A stretch of DNA of 64,000 nt from Aselliscus stoliczkanus. Its lineage: Eukaryota > Chordata > Mammalia > Chiroptera > Hipposideridae. This document shows, piece after piece, positions 1-55,547 of the stretch. Within the stretch, counting starts at the first letter, position 1. Every line of letters starts with the position of its first letter. The translations under genes and the position numbers were made by a program. The stretch covers positions 65,757,478-65,821,477 of the forward strand of contig CM066738.1 in NCBI GenBank assembly GCA_033961575.1, read 5' to 3'. The notes under the pieces were generated by a model. The model was not told the DNA's origin and searched no databases. It saw only the letters and a program-made list of their open reading frames with translations.

Positions 1-43956
<43,956 letters not shown>

Positions 43957-44168
43957 ATTGGAGGAAAGGAGAAACACAGCAGCGCCAGTGCCTACCGCCG
44001 CCGCGCTCAGGGCCCAGGTGCTGCGCTGCGCAGCGCCTTCAGCTCCAGTCACCCAGGCGGCGCGAGGCCTCAACCCTAGCGCGCTGCAGCTCCTCCCTCC
44101 GCGGCCGAGCAGCAGCAAGCGCAAGGATCACCCGGGAACCGATTCAAACGAGCTCCTACCAATGCACC

Positions 44169-44180
44169 ACGTCACTTCCG
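44169..44180 (+). promoter_or_regulatory. Composite CRE half-site and ETS site
   Basis: ACGTCACTTCCG combines a CREB/ATF half-site (ACGTCA) with an ETS-type core (CACTTCCG), about 215 bp upstream of the SMCHD1 ATG inside the CpG island. Binding is inferred from the motif only. Confidence 0.45.
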
Positions 44181-44208
44181 CGACCCGCCGCTCCCAGGGA
44201 GGAGGGGG

Positions 44209-44214
44209 CACGTG
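44209..44214. promoter_or_regulatory. E-box CACGTG
   Basis: A canonical palindromic E-box in the context GGCACGTGGC, about 255 bp upstream of the SMCHD1 ATG. Such sites are bound by USF/MYC-type bHLH-ZIP factors. Use here is inferred. Confidence 0.4.
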
Positions 44215-44989
44215 GCTTGCTCCTCTTAGGGCTGGAACCGGCGCCCGCTGCCACCCACGCGAGTCTAGCTACGCTACCAAGACCAGGGCCGCCGGCCCGG
44301 ACCGTGGCGCTGGAGGAGGAGGGGCCGCCCGCCGCGTCTCAGAGGAGGCGGGGCGAGCCCGCAGCCGCGCAGGCCGGGGCTTCCGCGCCCAAGGCCCGCC
44401 TCTTTCGCCCCAGCGAAGATGGAGGGAAGCGCCGGTGTTCGTGGGCGCCTGTTTTCTGGGCGGGGGAGGGGGCGACCTAGGAGCTGAGGCGGGAAAGCCA
44501 GTCCCGCGAGCTGCTGGGGTGGCTTCTGAGTGAGTTTTCTCACGATTGAGAGATTCCTGGTGTCTTCCCTCCTCTCTCTGAACCCGACCGAGCCTTCCCG
44601 GCCTCCAGCTTCCAGCGCCTGGTTGGCTGTGCCGCGGCCGCGTCGCGTAAACGCAGCAGCGGCAAGCGTCAGGCCCGGGGACCTCGCTAGGTGGAACTTT
44701 TCCCCCCGCAGCGAGGACGTAGGTCCCCACGCTTAGAAAGCAGATGCCAAGAAACCCTGCGCCACCTTTTCCACCTCATTTGCTAGTGGTGCGGTGTGGG
44801 CTCCAGTGTGGGCCACCCAGACAAAGCTGATCCCTGAGAACGTCCCAACCAAGGTTCTGTGACCAGTGCGGCCTCCCTCACATGGCCTCCGAGGGTCCTG
44901 GAACACGGACTGCGTTCTGGTCGCTGGCGTATCTCCTCACCTGAACCTTCCCACCATATGCCTCACCTCCACCACTGTTGGCATGAAAA

Positions 44990-45080
44990 TTGTGAATGAG
45001 AACGCCTATGCAGGAGAGTTATCAGGATTAAATTAGCTAACATTTGCAAAATGCTTAACATATAGTACGCTTTCAGTAAT
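44990..45080 (+). repeat. MIR SINE 3' relic
   Basis: Contains ATCAGGATTAAATTAGCTAA and AAATGCTTAACATATAGTAC. Confidence 0.6.
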
Positions 45081-45437
45081 AGCCTTTGTATTTCATTAAA
45101 TTCATTATTACGGGTGTGCAGTGCTCTAACAACAACAGAAAATACTAGCATTGTTGGAGTTCTAGGTTTAGTCATTTACTCCGCAAGTCTTAAAAATATT
45201 TAGTGAATATTTTGTACTTGAGAGTAACATGTAAGTTCACTAAGCCCGAAGGGTAGCAGACTAAGCAATTTTTCAATTCTCCAAATCAAATTTTTGGGTA
45301 ACATTTAGTATATTTTCTGTTACTGGGTTTGCCAAAATCCTTATGATTAGTTATATGGATAGTATGCATGTCACTAATGTATGTTAGAAACCTAGTTTTG
45401 TTTGTCCATATAAAGATGTTCCAGAATCATCATGGAT

Positions 45438-45463
45438 GGGTGTGTGTGTGTGTGTGTGTGTGT
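45438..45463. repeat. (TG)n microsatellite
   Basis: Uninterrupted tgtgtg run of about 12 units. Confidence 0.95.
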
Positions 45464-46295
45464 TTTCTAGGCATAAAAGATATTACAGATAGAACACACA
45501 GTTGGAACAAAAGTGTGACAGCATGTGTTTGGGAAACAGTAGGGCTGGAAGTGGAGAATGGAGCAATATAGATAGTAGAAGATATACTTGGGAAGTGGTA
45601 AGTTTTGGACAAATGCCATTCATGTTCCTCAAGGGAGATGAGGGGAGAGGGGAGGCGGGAGAGGCAGAGATCAAAGTACCCCTCAATGCCTATGGGAGTT
45701 CTTTGACGTCTCATTTTTGACCTTTTAAATTCATGTGAACTTTCTATTTCATTATGTAATGGTGTTTGATTTAAATGTCTCAAGAAAAATACAAATTGTT
45801 TTCTAAATCTTAGTCAATGGGTAAAATGAATTTCTATTTCATCAAATTGGGACTAGATTCACCATCAGGGTCATTTCTCATTTCTCTGTAATACCAAATT
45901 ATATAAATACAAACAGAAAACAGAAGAGATTTCAGTATAATCTCTAGGAGGAGACAGATCCAAAATGCTGTCAGAGAAGTGTACTACAATATTATGGGCA
46001 ATTATTGGTGGAAACATTGATATCTATCTTCTTGTTGAGAGGTTTTCTGAATCAGTGTCTTACATGGTAGTATGGCAGCCTGAAACACCCTTGGAAACAT
46101 TTGACAGTCACTTTTGTTTTCAGAAAGAAACTCCTCAAATAACTTTTCAGCAAAGAAAGATTTTGAGTTTTTCCTTTATTTAATTTTCATCACAAATAAG
46201 AGTTTGAAATGATCCAGTTCCACAAATAGTTCTCAATTGACTTAATTTTTATTTTCATTACCCATCGTTTCTTATAGAATAGAAGATTTTAAGTG

Positions 46296-46450
46296 TCACT
46301 GTACCAGTTATCTATTGCAGCATAACAAACTACCCTCAAACATAATGGCTTCTTGCACAGCTCCCCATACCCCTTGTGCTGGGATGTGCCCGTGTAATCT
46401 GACATAACACAGACCCAGACCAGAGGTGCTGGGAGGCAGTAAACAATATA
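46296..46450 (+). repeat. MaLR/MLT1-like LTR fragment
   Basis: Contains CAGTTATCTATTGCAGCATA ACAAAC, a frequent start of an old mammalian LTR family. The family name is uncertain. Confidence 0.4.
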
Positions 46451-46469
46451 GCCCTTCAAGTCCATAATT

Positions 46470-47097
<628 letters not shown>

Positions 47098-47108
47098 TTG
47101 TTTATATA

Positions 47109-47349
47109 GAGAGAGGGTGCCAAAAAAAAAATGAATATACATTTTAAGAAAGGAAAAAACTTACAATTGAAATACTCAATATATACCAATAACAAAAGAT
47201 GAATACAAGTCACATTTGACTTCTGCAATTACAAGAGGTGCACAAAGTGGTCACCATCAGCATCCAGACACTTCTGATTATGGCAAACTACTGCTTGAGC
47301 AATGTTGACCAAAGTATCCACTTGTATACATTTTCTTGACACTCCCTGG
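47109..47349. mobile_element. Short non-autonomous mariner (241 bp)
   Basis: TA-flanked, with ends resembling CAGGGTGTC-type mariner termini: left GAGAGGGTGCC, right GACACTCCCTGG. The inner ends share ATGTATAC-like sequence (GAATATACATTTTAAG / TATACATTTTC). The interior keeps a trace of a transposase C-terminus. It lies directly 3' of the CBX3 pseudogene. Confidence 0.7.
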
Positions 47350-47351
47350 TA

Positions 47352-48600
47352 TATGGTTGTATGATTTATTAGTGGGAAAAATAATTACATTCTAATGAAA
47401 ATCAAATTTGATATGTTCATTTTGAATAGATTTGAGGGGATTATGTGGTTGCTTTTATTTTTCCATCGATAGCACTAGTTACTTTAAACAAATAAAAGCT
47501 TTCTACAGTTGCTTCATTTATGAGAAAAGAACATTTGAAATAATGGTATTAATTTCCTCTATATTAGAAAGAGTTTTTCTAGATGTTAGAAAAATTTCCA
47601 AAGTCAATACTCAATCAAAACTTATATAACCTATAATGCCTCAGGACCATTCTGGGTTTTTGTGTGTATACATAATTACATATGTAAGTGATTGTTGTTG
47701 GGGTTTTATATATATAAAATCACCAAAACAAAATGCATTTCACACAAGTAAGTCTACGTATGTTATTTTGGAGATATCATCACTCTGAGCAACCCAAGAA
47801 ATAGATCACCTCAGGTTAAATTGAAATTTTTCCTGAAGCCATAACCTTTCAAAAGGTGATTTAATTAATTAATTGGACAATTTAAATATAAACATTTTAA
47901 ATTGGATAATTTAAATATGGTGTAAAACATTGAAATTGGACTATCTCATTCAGCCTTATCAGAATTCCTATTTAAATCTACAGTCATATAAATACAATAC
48001 TTTATTTGCAAAACTCCCTGAAAGGAAACATTTTTATCACTACCAATAGCCTCCCCACTCAGATGAGGAAACTAAACAAATATTTGTGTGTTTAATTAGC
48101 CAAAGAAGATAAATGGGCATTTAAAATTCATTCTAGAGAGCCATTTCTTTACAAAATGTTGAAATCCTTTCCAAAAAGTTGAAATTAAATAAAGGATCAT
48201 GATTCATGGAATCTCTTTACTCATAAAACTAATCAGATGATTAGAGATGTTGCTGTTTAGCATCTAGTAGCATAAATTACTGAAAAAAACCTTTTACAAT
48301 CTAAACTATTGATCTGCATACTTTGGTTTTTTTACCCAACCCATTCCTTACATGAAGGCTCAATCTTTTCAGTATTTATGTTACTGGTGCAGCAGAAATC
48401 AGGAAAAACTAATTTTGTAGTGATCAAAATGTTATCCAGTTGTATATTGCTTACTTTATTGTAAATTGGCAAACAATGGTCAGTAAATAGTTTTATATTT
48501 TTAAGAAAAAGCTTAGTAGCTTCAAAGAGGAACCATTAATTTGCTCATGATTTGGGCTGAGCTTAACTGGGCAGTTTTGCTTGTCTAACTTGATATCACA
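47352..48600. other. Intergenic, nothing recognised
   Basis: AT-rich DNA between two mariner elements. No coding signal or named repeat seen; part of 47352-47640 could be CBX3 3'-UTR remnant displaced by the MITE. Confidence 0.6.
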
Positions 48601-48602
48601 TA

Positions 48603-49521
48603 TGAGATCTGACAGTTAAGTTTGCAAACTCATCCTAGAAAAGTGCTACATACCTCATTGCTGAATATCATTATGGTTACCTTCAAAAGTACTCGGGAAG
48701 CTATGCACTGATGCCAGCACCTATTCCACCCTTCAAAGTAACTTTGGAACTCTTTCTGGAATGGCCATCAGAGCTGTGGTTGTATTACCCTTGATGTCCT
48801 GAATGTTATCCAAATGTCTTCCTTTCAATATTCCTTTTATCTTCGGGTAAAGAAAGAAGTCATTGGGAGCCAAATCAGGTGAGTAGGGAGGGTGTTCCAA
48901 TACAGTTATTTATTTACTGGCTAAAAACTCCCTTTGCTTTATTGTTCATCAGTGAGCTCCTTCGGGACCATTTTTGCACACACCTTTCTCATGCCAAGAT
49001 TTTCAGATAAGATTTTCGTAACTGTTTCTCTATCAATGTTAACTTGGTCTGCTATACTTCTCACAGTTAGCAGACTATTTTGACACATAATTCAGCAAAT
49101 TTTTGCAATATTTTCATCAGTTCTGCTCTTGGCTGGCTGCCCTGACCTCTCTTAATTAATGACGCGTTCTGTTCTCTGAGAAAAACATTTAATCCATTTG
49201 TACACTGCTGTTTTCTTCGTGGCATTGTCCCCATAAACTTGGAATAACAGTCCCTGATTTCACTTCCACTCTTGTCAAGTTTAACCCGAAATTTAATGTT
49301 CATTCGTTGCTCTAATTCAAGCTCAGACATTCTCATGATGACACACAAAAACACGCAACAACAATAATGGTTGCCACTCAGCCAAACACTACCACACGTT
49401 GACACAGCTGTGAGACACTGATATACCAAGGTTATGAAACCTTACCGAGGTGAGCTGCTTGTACAGTGCTGCCAATGTAAGTGCACGGTGGCAAGTTCAC
49501 AAACCTAATTGTCAGACCTCG
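48603..49521 (-). mobile_element. Mariner element, internally deleted
   Basis: Termini TGAGATCTGACAGTTAAG (left) and its inverted partner ...TTAATT/CTAATTGTCAGACCTCG (right), flanked by TA. On the minus strand a transposase N-terminus (RMNIKFRVKLDKSG) is followed by a C-terminal region with HPPYSPDLAPNDFF, the third catalytic site. The middle, with the other catalytic residues, is gone and the frame is broken. Same family as 54276-54836. Confidence 0.85.
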
Positions 49522-50050
49522 TATACAGCAGCAATCACCTGACAGCTTGACCAGGGCTGGTTGATGCATGATGGTCTCACTCACATGGCTGGCAATTAGC
49601 TGAAGTTGTTGAGACCTGAAGCTCAGTTCTCTTCTTTTAGGCATCTCTAATAGGATAGCTTGATTTCTTACTTGGCTGTCGCAGAATTTCAAAAGAAAAA
49701 GCGCCAGTGTGTAAGTGCTTATCAAAGCTCTGCTTGCATCACATTTACTGATATCACTGGCCAAAGCTAGTCACATGGCCAACTCCAAGAGTGGTTCATT
49801 CCCACAATAGGGAGTTTACAGAAACCCCTGCTGATTTAGAGGATAGTGCTGATATATGTGTATTGTGATGATACCAGCTTGAAAAAGTATTACAGATACA
49901 GAATGTTGGCAGAAAGAAGGGGATAAAAAATGCACTCTTGTTAGGATTTGCTGATGAGATTAAATTACCTTCAAATAAAAATACCTAGAAAATAAAGGGC
50001 AAGAAAAGTGAGTTTTTAAATACTCCTTGAATTTATTTTTTATTTTTTAT
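49522..50050. other. Intergenic, nothing recognised
   Basis: No named repeat or gene identified. Confidence 0.6.
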
Positions 50051-50058
50051 TATTTTTT

Positions 50059-50158
50059 TTTTTTAAAGAGGGCAGTGTCACTGGCCCTCATGTGGGATCC
50101 GAACCAGGTCGCTGGCGTCCCAAGCCAGCTCTTAACCACTGCGCCAATCAGCTGGCCC
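50059..50158 (-). mobile_element. Short Rhin-type SINE, reverse (1 of 2 tandem)
   Basis: T-tail then GAGGGCAGTGTCACTGGCCC to GCCAATCAGCTGGCCC. Followed by a second copy. Confidence 0.9.
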
Positions 50159-50177
50159 TTGCATTTATTATTATTAT

Positions 50178-50280
50178 TTTTTTTTTTGAGGGTAGTGTCA
50201 CTGGCCCTCATATGTGGGTCCGAACTGGGGCCAATGGCTTCCCAAGCCAGCGCTTAACCACCGTGCCACTTGGCTGGCCC
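50178..50280 (-). mobile_element. Short Rhin-type SINE, reverse (2 of 2 tandem)
   Basis: T-tail then GAGGGTAGTGTCACTGGCCC to GCCACTTGGCTGGCCC. Target-like TGAATTTATT / TGCATTTATT / TGAATTTTTT precede, separate and follow the pair. Confidence 0.9.
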
Positions 50281-50839
50281 TGAATTTTTTATTTTTAAAG
50301 TATATTTCTTCCTAGAAAGGTAAGGACAATTTTAGTGACAGGAGTTCAGACTTTGCCAGCTAAAACACTTTATGTACTACAGTTTATGATTCTGAGTCCC
50401 AATCTACCAGACTGGTTGAGAACATCTTGGGGTTCCTTCTATTTCCAAATTTAACAAGTTACAAGTTCTGGGTGGTAGGGGGAGAGGCTCATTTATGTCT
50501 ACATGGCTTCTTTGGATCTGGTTACTTCCTTTTGGGCCACTTGCTTTTTGTGCCACTTGAAATATGGGAATCACTTGCTGCTTTTAATGCTATCTGTCCT
50601 GATGCACTACATAACTTTTTTGGGGTGTAGGGAGTACAATTCTTCTTATCAGCCTACAAGGAATCTTTTTAAATCTGGACAAAATTCTTCTCTCTTCATC
50701 TTTCTGAAAGGCATTTTATCCTAAGTCTTTTTCTCATTTTTTCCCCTCTCCAAATCCTCTTCACTCTCCTAAAAATTTAGAATTTTAGAAAAAAAAAGAA
50801 AAAGTTCCCAGGTGGAACATATTTTTTCTACTCTGCATC

Positions 50840-51180
50840 CTGTTTTAGTTATCAATTGCTGTATAAGATATTACCTCAAAACCTAGTGGCTTAAAACAAT
50901 AATCATTTTCTTTGTTTGCTCATGATTCTGCAATTTGGGTCGGACGGGGTAGAACTGGATCTTCTCTGTTCTATGCGGTTTCAGTCTGGGCAGTTCTTAG
51001 AGGGGTCACTTCCAAGATGCCTTACGCATGTGGCTGGCAAGACTTGGCTGGGAATCTGCTGGGGCTGTTGGTCAGGGCCCTCAGATCTTTTTATCCAGGC
51101 CTCTCCTCATGGGTAGGCTGGGATTGTCACAGAGAGGTCACAAAATAGACTTCTTATGTGGTGCCTGGCTTCCCCTAGAG
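50840..51180 (+). repeat. MaLR/MLT1-like LTR fragment
   Basis: Starts AGTTATCAATTGCTGTATAA, then CAAAACCTAGTGGCTTAAAA and ATTCTGCAATTTGGGTCGG. Same family as 46296-46450. Disrupted by the hAT element at 51181. Confidence 0.45.
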
Positions 51181-51506
51181 CAGAGGTCAGCAAACTTGAG
51201 ATGGAAGAGCCACCAGCGGTCAGCAAACTGCGGCTTGCGAGCCACATGCAACTCTTTGGGTACATACATGTGGCTCTGAAGTAAAATTGAAAATGAAAAT
51301 AAAACTATCATGGTTTCATTTATAAAATTTTTAAAGGATATTATTCACATATTGGTGATTATGTAAAAATATATTCATGGCTCTCAAATAATTCTTAAAT
51401 TGTTGCGAGGGACAGCATTGGCTCCTCCAGTGGTTGGCAAACTTTTGAGACAGAACGTACCCAAAGAGCCGCATGTGGCTCCCAAGCCGCAGTTTGCCGA
51501 CCCCTG
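51181..51506. mobile_element. Non-autonomous hAT transposon with perfect TSD
   Basis: 326 bp, starting CAGAGGTCAGCAAAC and ending GTTTGCCGACCCCTG, with subterminal inverted GCCACATGC / GCATGTGGC pairs. Flanked by identical 8-bp duplications CCCTAGAG (51173-51180 and 51507-51514), the length diagnostic of hAT transposition. No transposase. Confidence 0.92.
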
Positions 51507-51514
51507 CCCTAGAG

Positions 51515-51738
51515 CACAAAAGTGGAAGTTTGCAGACTTTCTTAAGGTTTAGTACTTGAATTGGAACGGCATTCCTCTTCTGCCACACTCTATTGGTTAA
51601 AGAAGGTCACAGGCCAACCTAGGTTTGGGGAGAGGGATTATGTCATAGGCAAGAATATGGGAAACATGGTTCTTTGGGGGCTACCAAAGTAATAGTCTGT
51701 GACAAAGAGACAAGTAAACACACCCTGCTATTTTCTTG
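51515..51738. other. Intergenic, nothing recognised
   Basis: Short unique-looking stretch between the hAT and the SINE cluster. Confidence 0.6.
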
Positions 51739-52154
51739 TTTTCTTTTTTTTTTTTTTTTTAGGATTTTATTAGGGAATTGGGGAAGGGAAACAGCGTTGG
51801 AGAATCGGGGAAGGGGAACAGACAAGTTGCTATCCTTTTGTTCTTCAGTCTAGTTGTGGAGGATGTCACTTCACTGGCCCATGTTCATATTATCATTGTG
51901 TTCTTCCTGGCTGAGGCAGTTGCTTACCAGCCATTGGGCGGCCTCTCACGGCGGCTCATGGTGGTTCACGGAAACTAACTGCAGCTGCTGGCCAGCACCC
52001 CTGCAGCCTACACCTTTGCCGGTGACTCACGGCAGCTCAGCTCCAGGTGGAGCTGTTGTTCACCATCTTAGCTGTAGAGGGTGCAGCATCACTGGCCCTA
52101 AAGTGGGATCCGAACTGGGGCCCTGCTGCTCAGAGCTGGCATCCCAAGCCAACT
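51739..52154 (-). mobile_element. Long Rhin-type SINE, reverse, head missing (A of A-B-C)
   Basis: Reverse copy from its TTTTATTAGGGAATTGGGG tail to CATCCCAAGCCAAC, where it stops before its tRNA-like head. Part of a three-SINE block bracketed by CTATTTTCTTG (51728-51738, 52783-52793). Confidence 0.88.
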
Positions 52155-52313
52155 TTTTTTTTTTTTTTTTTACTGCATTTCCATCTCTTTTTTTTTGTTT
52201 TTTGTTTTGTTTTGTTTTTTGAGGGCAGTGTCACTGGCCCTCATATGTGGGACCCGAACCGGGGCCGCTGTCATCCCAAGCCAGCTCTTAACCACCGTGC
52301 CACTTGGTGGGTC
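52155..52313 (-). mobile_element. Short Rhin-type SINE, reverse (B of A-B-C)
   Basis: A T-rich tail with an internal ACTGCATTTCCATCTC spacer, then GAGGGCAGTGTCACTGGCCC to GCCACTTGGTGGGTCC. Confidence 0.88.
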
Positions 52314-52782
52314 CTTTTTTTTTTTTTTAAGATTTTATTGGGGAATTGGGGGACGGGGACAGTGGGGAACCTGGGAAGGGAAACAGACAAGTTGCTGTCC
52401 TCCTGTTCCTTGTCTAGCTGTGGAGGATGTTGCTTCACTGGCCCATGCTGGCATCATCATTGTGCTCTTCTCGGGTGAGGCAAATTGGTCACCAGCCTCT
52501 GGATGGCCACTCACAGCAGCTTGGCAGCCCACACTGGCTGCTCACGCCGGCAGCTCACGCCAGCTGCCGGCCACTCACTGTAGCCCATGGCCACCCACTG
52601 CTGCAGGGGCCACAGCTATGCCGGCCCAGGGATTCACAGCAGCCCAGCTCCAGGTGGAGCCGCTGTTCACCATCTTAGCTGTAAGGGCAGTGTCACTGGC
52701 TCTAATACGTGGGATCGGAAACGGGGCCGCTGGCATTCCAAGCCAGCTCCCAACCAATGCACCACTCGGCCTGCCCTCCCCA
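52314..52782 (-). mobile_element. Long Rhin-type SINE, reverse (C of A-B-C)
   Basis: Full-length reverse copy: AAGATTTTATTGGGGAATTG tail to CACCACTCGGCCTGCCC head. Confidence 0.9.
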
Positions 52783-52829
52783 CTATTTTCTTGCAATGGT
52801 GAGGGTTGGTGAGGGTTGGTTAAGGGAAA

Positions 52830-53120
52830 ATCAACGAAGGAAAAAAAAATGCTAAAATATGTTAGTATCTCAAAATATATTTCTAGTCATATAGGCCTTT
52901 GCCAAATTTCTCCTGATGCATTAACTTTAATTTCCATGTCACTTGAGGAACTACTTATGAATAAAACTTTAAAATATTTTAATTAACTGTTTAATTGCTT
53001 TTAATTTTTTGGTTATAAAACACATTTTTCTTTTAGAAATCTATGTAGTTGAATGTTCTCTTTATTTATGAAAGATGATAGTTAGCATTTATTGAGTCCT
53101 TGAATTGTCAGTACTTCTAT
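52830..53120. other. Intergenic, nothing recognised
   Basis: AT-rich, no feature seen. Confidence 0.6.
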
Positions 53121-53134
53121 ACTGTACATTTTCT

Positions 53135-53235
53135 TTTTTTCTTGAGGGCAGTGTCACTGGCCCTCATATGTGGGACCGAACCGGGGCCAGTGGCTTCCAA
53201 AGCCAGCGCTTAACCACCGCGCCACTGGCCGGTCC
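53135..53235 (-). mobile_element. Short Rhin-type SINE, reverse (paired with next)
   Basis: T-tail, GAGGGCAGTGTCACTGGCCC to GCCACTGGCCGGTCC. Left bracket ACTGTACATTTTCT at 53121-53134. Confidence 0.9.
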
Positions 53236-53746
53236 TTTTTTTTTTTTTTTAAAGATTTTATTGGGGAATTAGGGGAGGGGAACAGTGTTGGGGAATTGAG
53301 GAAGGGGACCGGCCAAGTCGATGTTCTTCAGTCTTCTTTGTGGAGGGTGCCAGTCACCATTTGGCTTCCCATCGGCAGCTCGTGGCCTCTAAGCTCTAGA
53401 TGCTGTGTTCAATCTTAGTTGCTGGTGGGTGTAGCCACCATCCCATGTGGGAGTTGAGCCAGCAGCCTTGTTGTTAAGAGCACACGCCCTATCCACTGAG
53501 CCATCCGGGCAGCAGCTCAGTTCAAGGTGCCAAGTTCAGTCTTAGTTTGGTGGGCATAGCCCACCATCGAACAGGCAATCTTGTTGTTACACCAGCTGAG
53601 CCATCCTGCCACCTGTTGGCAGCTCAGTGGCAGCTCAGCTAGGGTGCAGCATTCACTGGCCCATGTGGGAATCAAACTGGCAGCCCTGTTGCTCAGAGCA
53701 CGTGCTCTAAGCCAACTCTTAACCAACTGAGCCATTCAGCTGGCCT
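53236..53746 (-). mobile_element. VES-type composite SINE, several heads, reverse
   Basis: Shared tail AAAGATTTTATTGGGGAATT, then at least three tRNA-like head units (B-box-like segments near 53455, 53570 and 53670), ending CTGAGCCATTCAGCTGGCC. Right bracket ACTTTACATTTTCT at 53747-53760. Confidence 0.88.
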
Positions 53747-53784
53747 ACTTTACATTTTCTTATTCAATCTGTTTTTGCATTCTT

Positions 53785-54216
53785 TTTTTTTTTTTAAAGA
53801 TTTTATTGGGGAATTGGTGGAGGGGAACAGCGTTGGGGAATCGGGGAAGGGGAACAGACAAGTTGCTGTCTTTTTGTTCTTCAGTTTAGTTGCGGAGGAT
53901 GTTGCTTCACTGTTGGTATCGTCATTGCACTCTTCCCGGATGAGGCAGATCGGTCGCCGGCCTCATCGAGGCTATTGGCAGCTCGCGCTTGGCTGCCAGC
54001 CGCTCACGCTGGCTGCGGGCCAGTCACTGTAGCCTACGGCAGCCCACTGCAGCAGGGGCTGCAGCCCACACCATCACCGGGGCTCGCACAGCCCAGCTCC
54101 AGGTGGAGCTGTTGTTAGCTGTAGAGGGCAGTGTCACTGGCCCTCATGTGGGATCCGAACCGGAGCCGCTGGCATCCCAAAACCAGTGCTTAACCAATGC
54201 GCCACTCGGCCGGCCC
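53785..54216 (-). mobile_element. Long Rhin-type SINE, reverse
   Basis: Full-length reverse copy ending GCCACTCGGCCGGCCC. Duplication TGTTTTTGCATTCTT / TGTTTTTACATTCTT. Confidence 0.93.
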
Positions 54217-54275
54217 TGTTTTTACATTCTTATATTTATATAATGAAATATTTCATATATACAAAAGAGTATATA

Positions 54276-54836
54276 AGAGGTCTGACAATTATGTTCACAA
54301 ACTTGTTGCAATGATGTTGCTAACCTTGTTGGATATCAGAGGGATTGTTCATTATGAATTTGTGCCAACTGGACAAACAGTTAACCAAGTTTACCTTTGG
54401 AAGTGCTGAAAAGGCTGCGAGAAAAAATTGAACTTTTCACCAATAATTCATGGCTCTTGCATCATGACAATGCACCGGCTCACACAGCACTGTCTGTGAG
54501 GGAGTTTTCGGCTAGTAAACAAATAACTGTATTGGAAAACCATCCCTACTCACCTGACCCCCCAATGACTTCTTTCTTTACCAAAAGAAAAAGAAAACAT
54601 TGAAAGGAAGACATTTGGATGACATTTAGGACATCAAGGGTAGGTAACATGACCACAGCTCTGATGGCTATTCCAGAAAAAAAGTTCCAAAATTGCTTTG
54701 AAGGGTGGACTAGGCACTGGTGTGGGTGAATAGCTTTCCAAGGGGAGCACTTCGAAGATGACCATAGTGATATTCAATAATGAGGTATATAGCACTTTTT
54801 CTAGCATGAGTTTGCGAACTTAATTGTCAGATGTTG
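54276..54836 (+). mobile_element. Mariner element, C-terminal half only
   Basis: TA-flanked with termini AGAGGTCTGACAATTATG and ...ACTTAATTGTCAGATGTTG, the same family as 48603-49521. The plus strand retains LLHHDNAPAHTALS (second catalytic Asp region) and HPYSPDPP near the third. Stops, frameshifts and the missing N-terminus make it inactive. Confidence 0.87.
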
Positions 54837-54966
54837 TATTTTGTAAATGTCTATTAAAAGACAAACGTGTGTAGGCACCACCCAACTTAAGAAAAAGAAC
54901 ATTTCTAATACCTTGAAAGCCCCAGTATGCCCCTCCCAAAATGCCGTCTTTCCATTACTTGAGGTA

Positions 54967-55362
54967 CTATATTTTGCCGCATATAATAAATACCCACTGC
55001 TTTGCCCAAATTTGTGAAGGAAAATTAAGGATACACATATACATGGGTAGTACTAATTCTGTATCTATATAAATGTTTTTAATTATTTTATTTATGCTTA
55101 TTAGTTAAAAGTATAACTCTAGAGATCAATCATGATATCCGTATGCAAAATAATACCCTGGAATACCATAATCAGTTTTGTTGAACTTATGATGAACTTG
55201 CAACGACGAAGAGTACTTGGCCTTCTATGATGCATAAATATCATAAATTTGTTACCAGTACATAAAATTTCTTGTACCTTTTATCTGTTGTTGTGTTTTG
55301 TAATTATTTGTTACAAAAAATTTCTTGTACCATAATATGTTAAAAAATAAATGCTAAGGGCC

Positions 55363-55402
<40 letters not shown>

Positions 55403-55547
55403 ATGCTAAAATGCCTTTATAATACAAAAAACAAGTACCTAAATGTAAACAAATAAAAATTTGAATTAAAAAATTAAAATGGAAAATTTTATTCCCTGAA
55501 AGTTTTGGCCAAAAACATGGGTACTCATTATGCATGGCAAAATATGG
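54967..55547. mobile_element. TA-flanked transposon with ATATTTTGCC inverted ends
   Basis: Left CTATATTTTGCCGCATATAA and right ...TGCATGGCAAAATATGG form imperfect inverted repeats of about 40 bp, each flanked by TA. The 581-bp interior is AT-rich with a (TAAA)n tract at 55368-55402 and no clear transposase. Superfamily placement (Tc1/mariner) rests on the TA flanks. Confidence 0.6.

Larger units (their letters stand above)
44721..46295. other. Intergenic flank upstream of SMCHD1
   Basis: The CpG-island shore fades by about 44,950, and a MIR piece lies at 44,990-45,080. A (TG)n microsatellite sits at 45438-45462. No gene is recognised; the open frames here have no family resemblance. Confidence 0.75.

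Noticed and set aside
43957..44124. In-frame upstream extension of SMCHD1 exon 1
   Set aside because: It opens at TTG, not ATG, and the family starts at the MAA methionine; read as 5' UTR.
45965..46183. 72-codon open frame upstream of the CBX3 pseudogene
   Set aside because: No family resemblance, no splice or promoter context; expected length by chance in AT-rich DNA.
51854..52812. Long plus-strand open frames of 122-205 codons
   Set aside because: They are translations of reverse SINE copies, and near-identical peptides recur at every such SINE.
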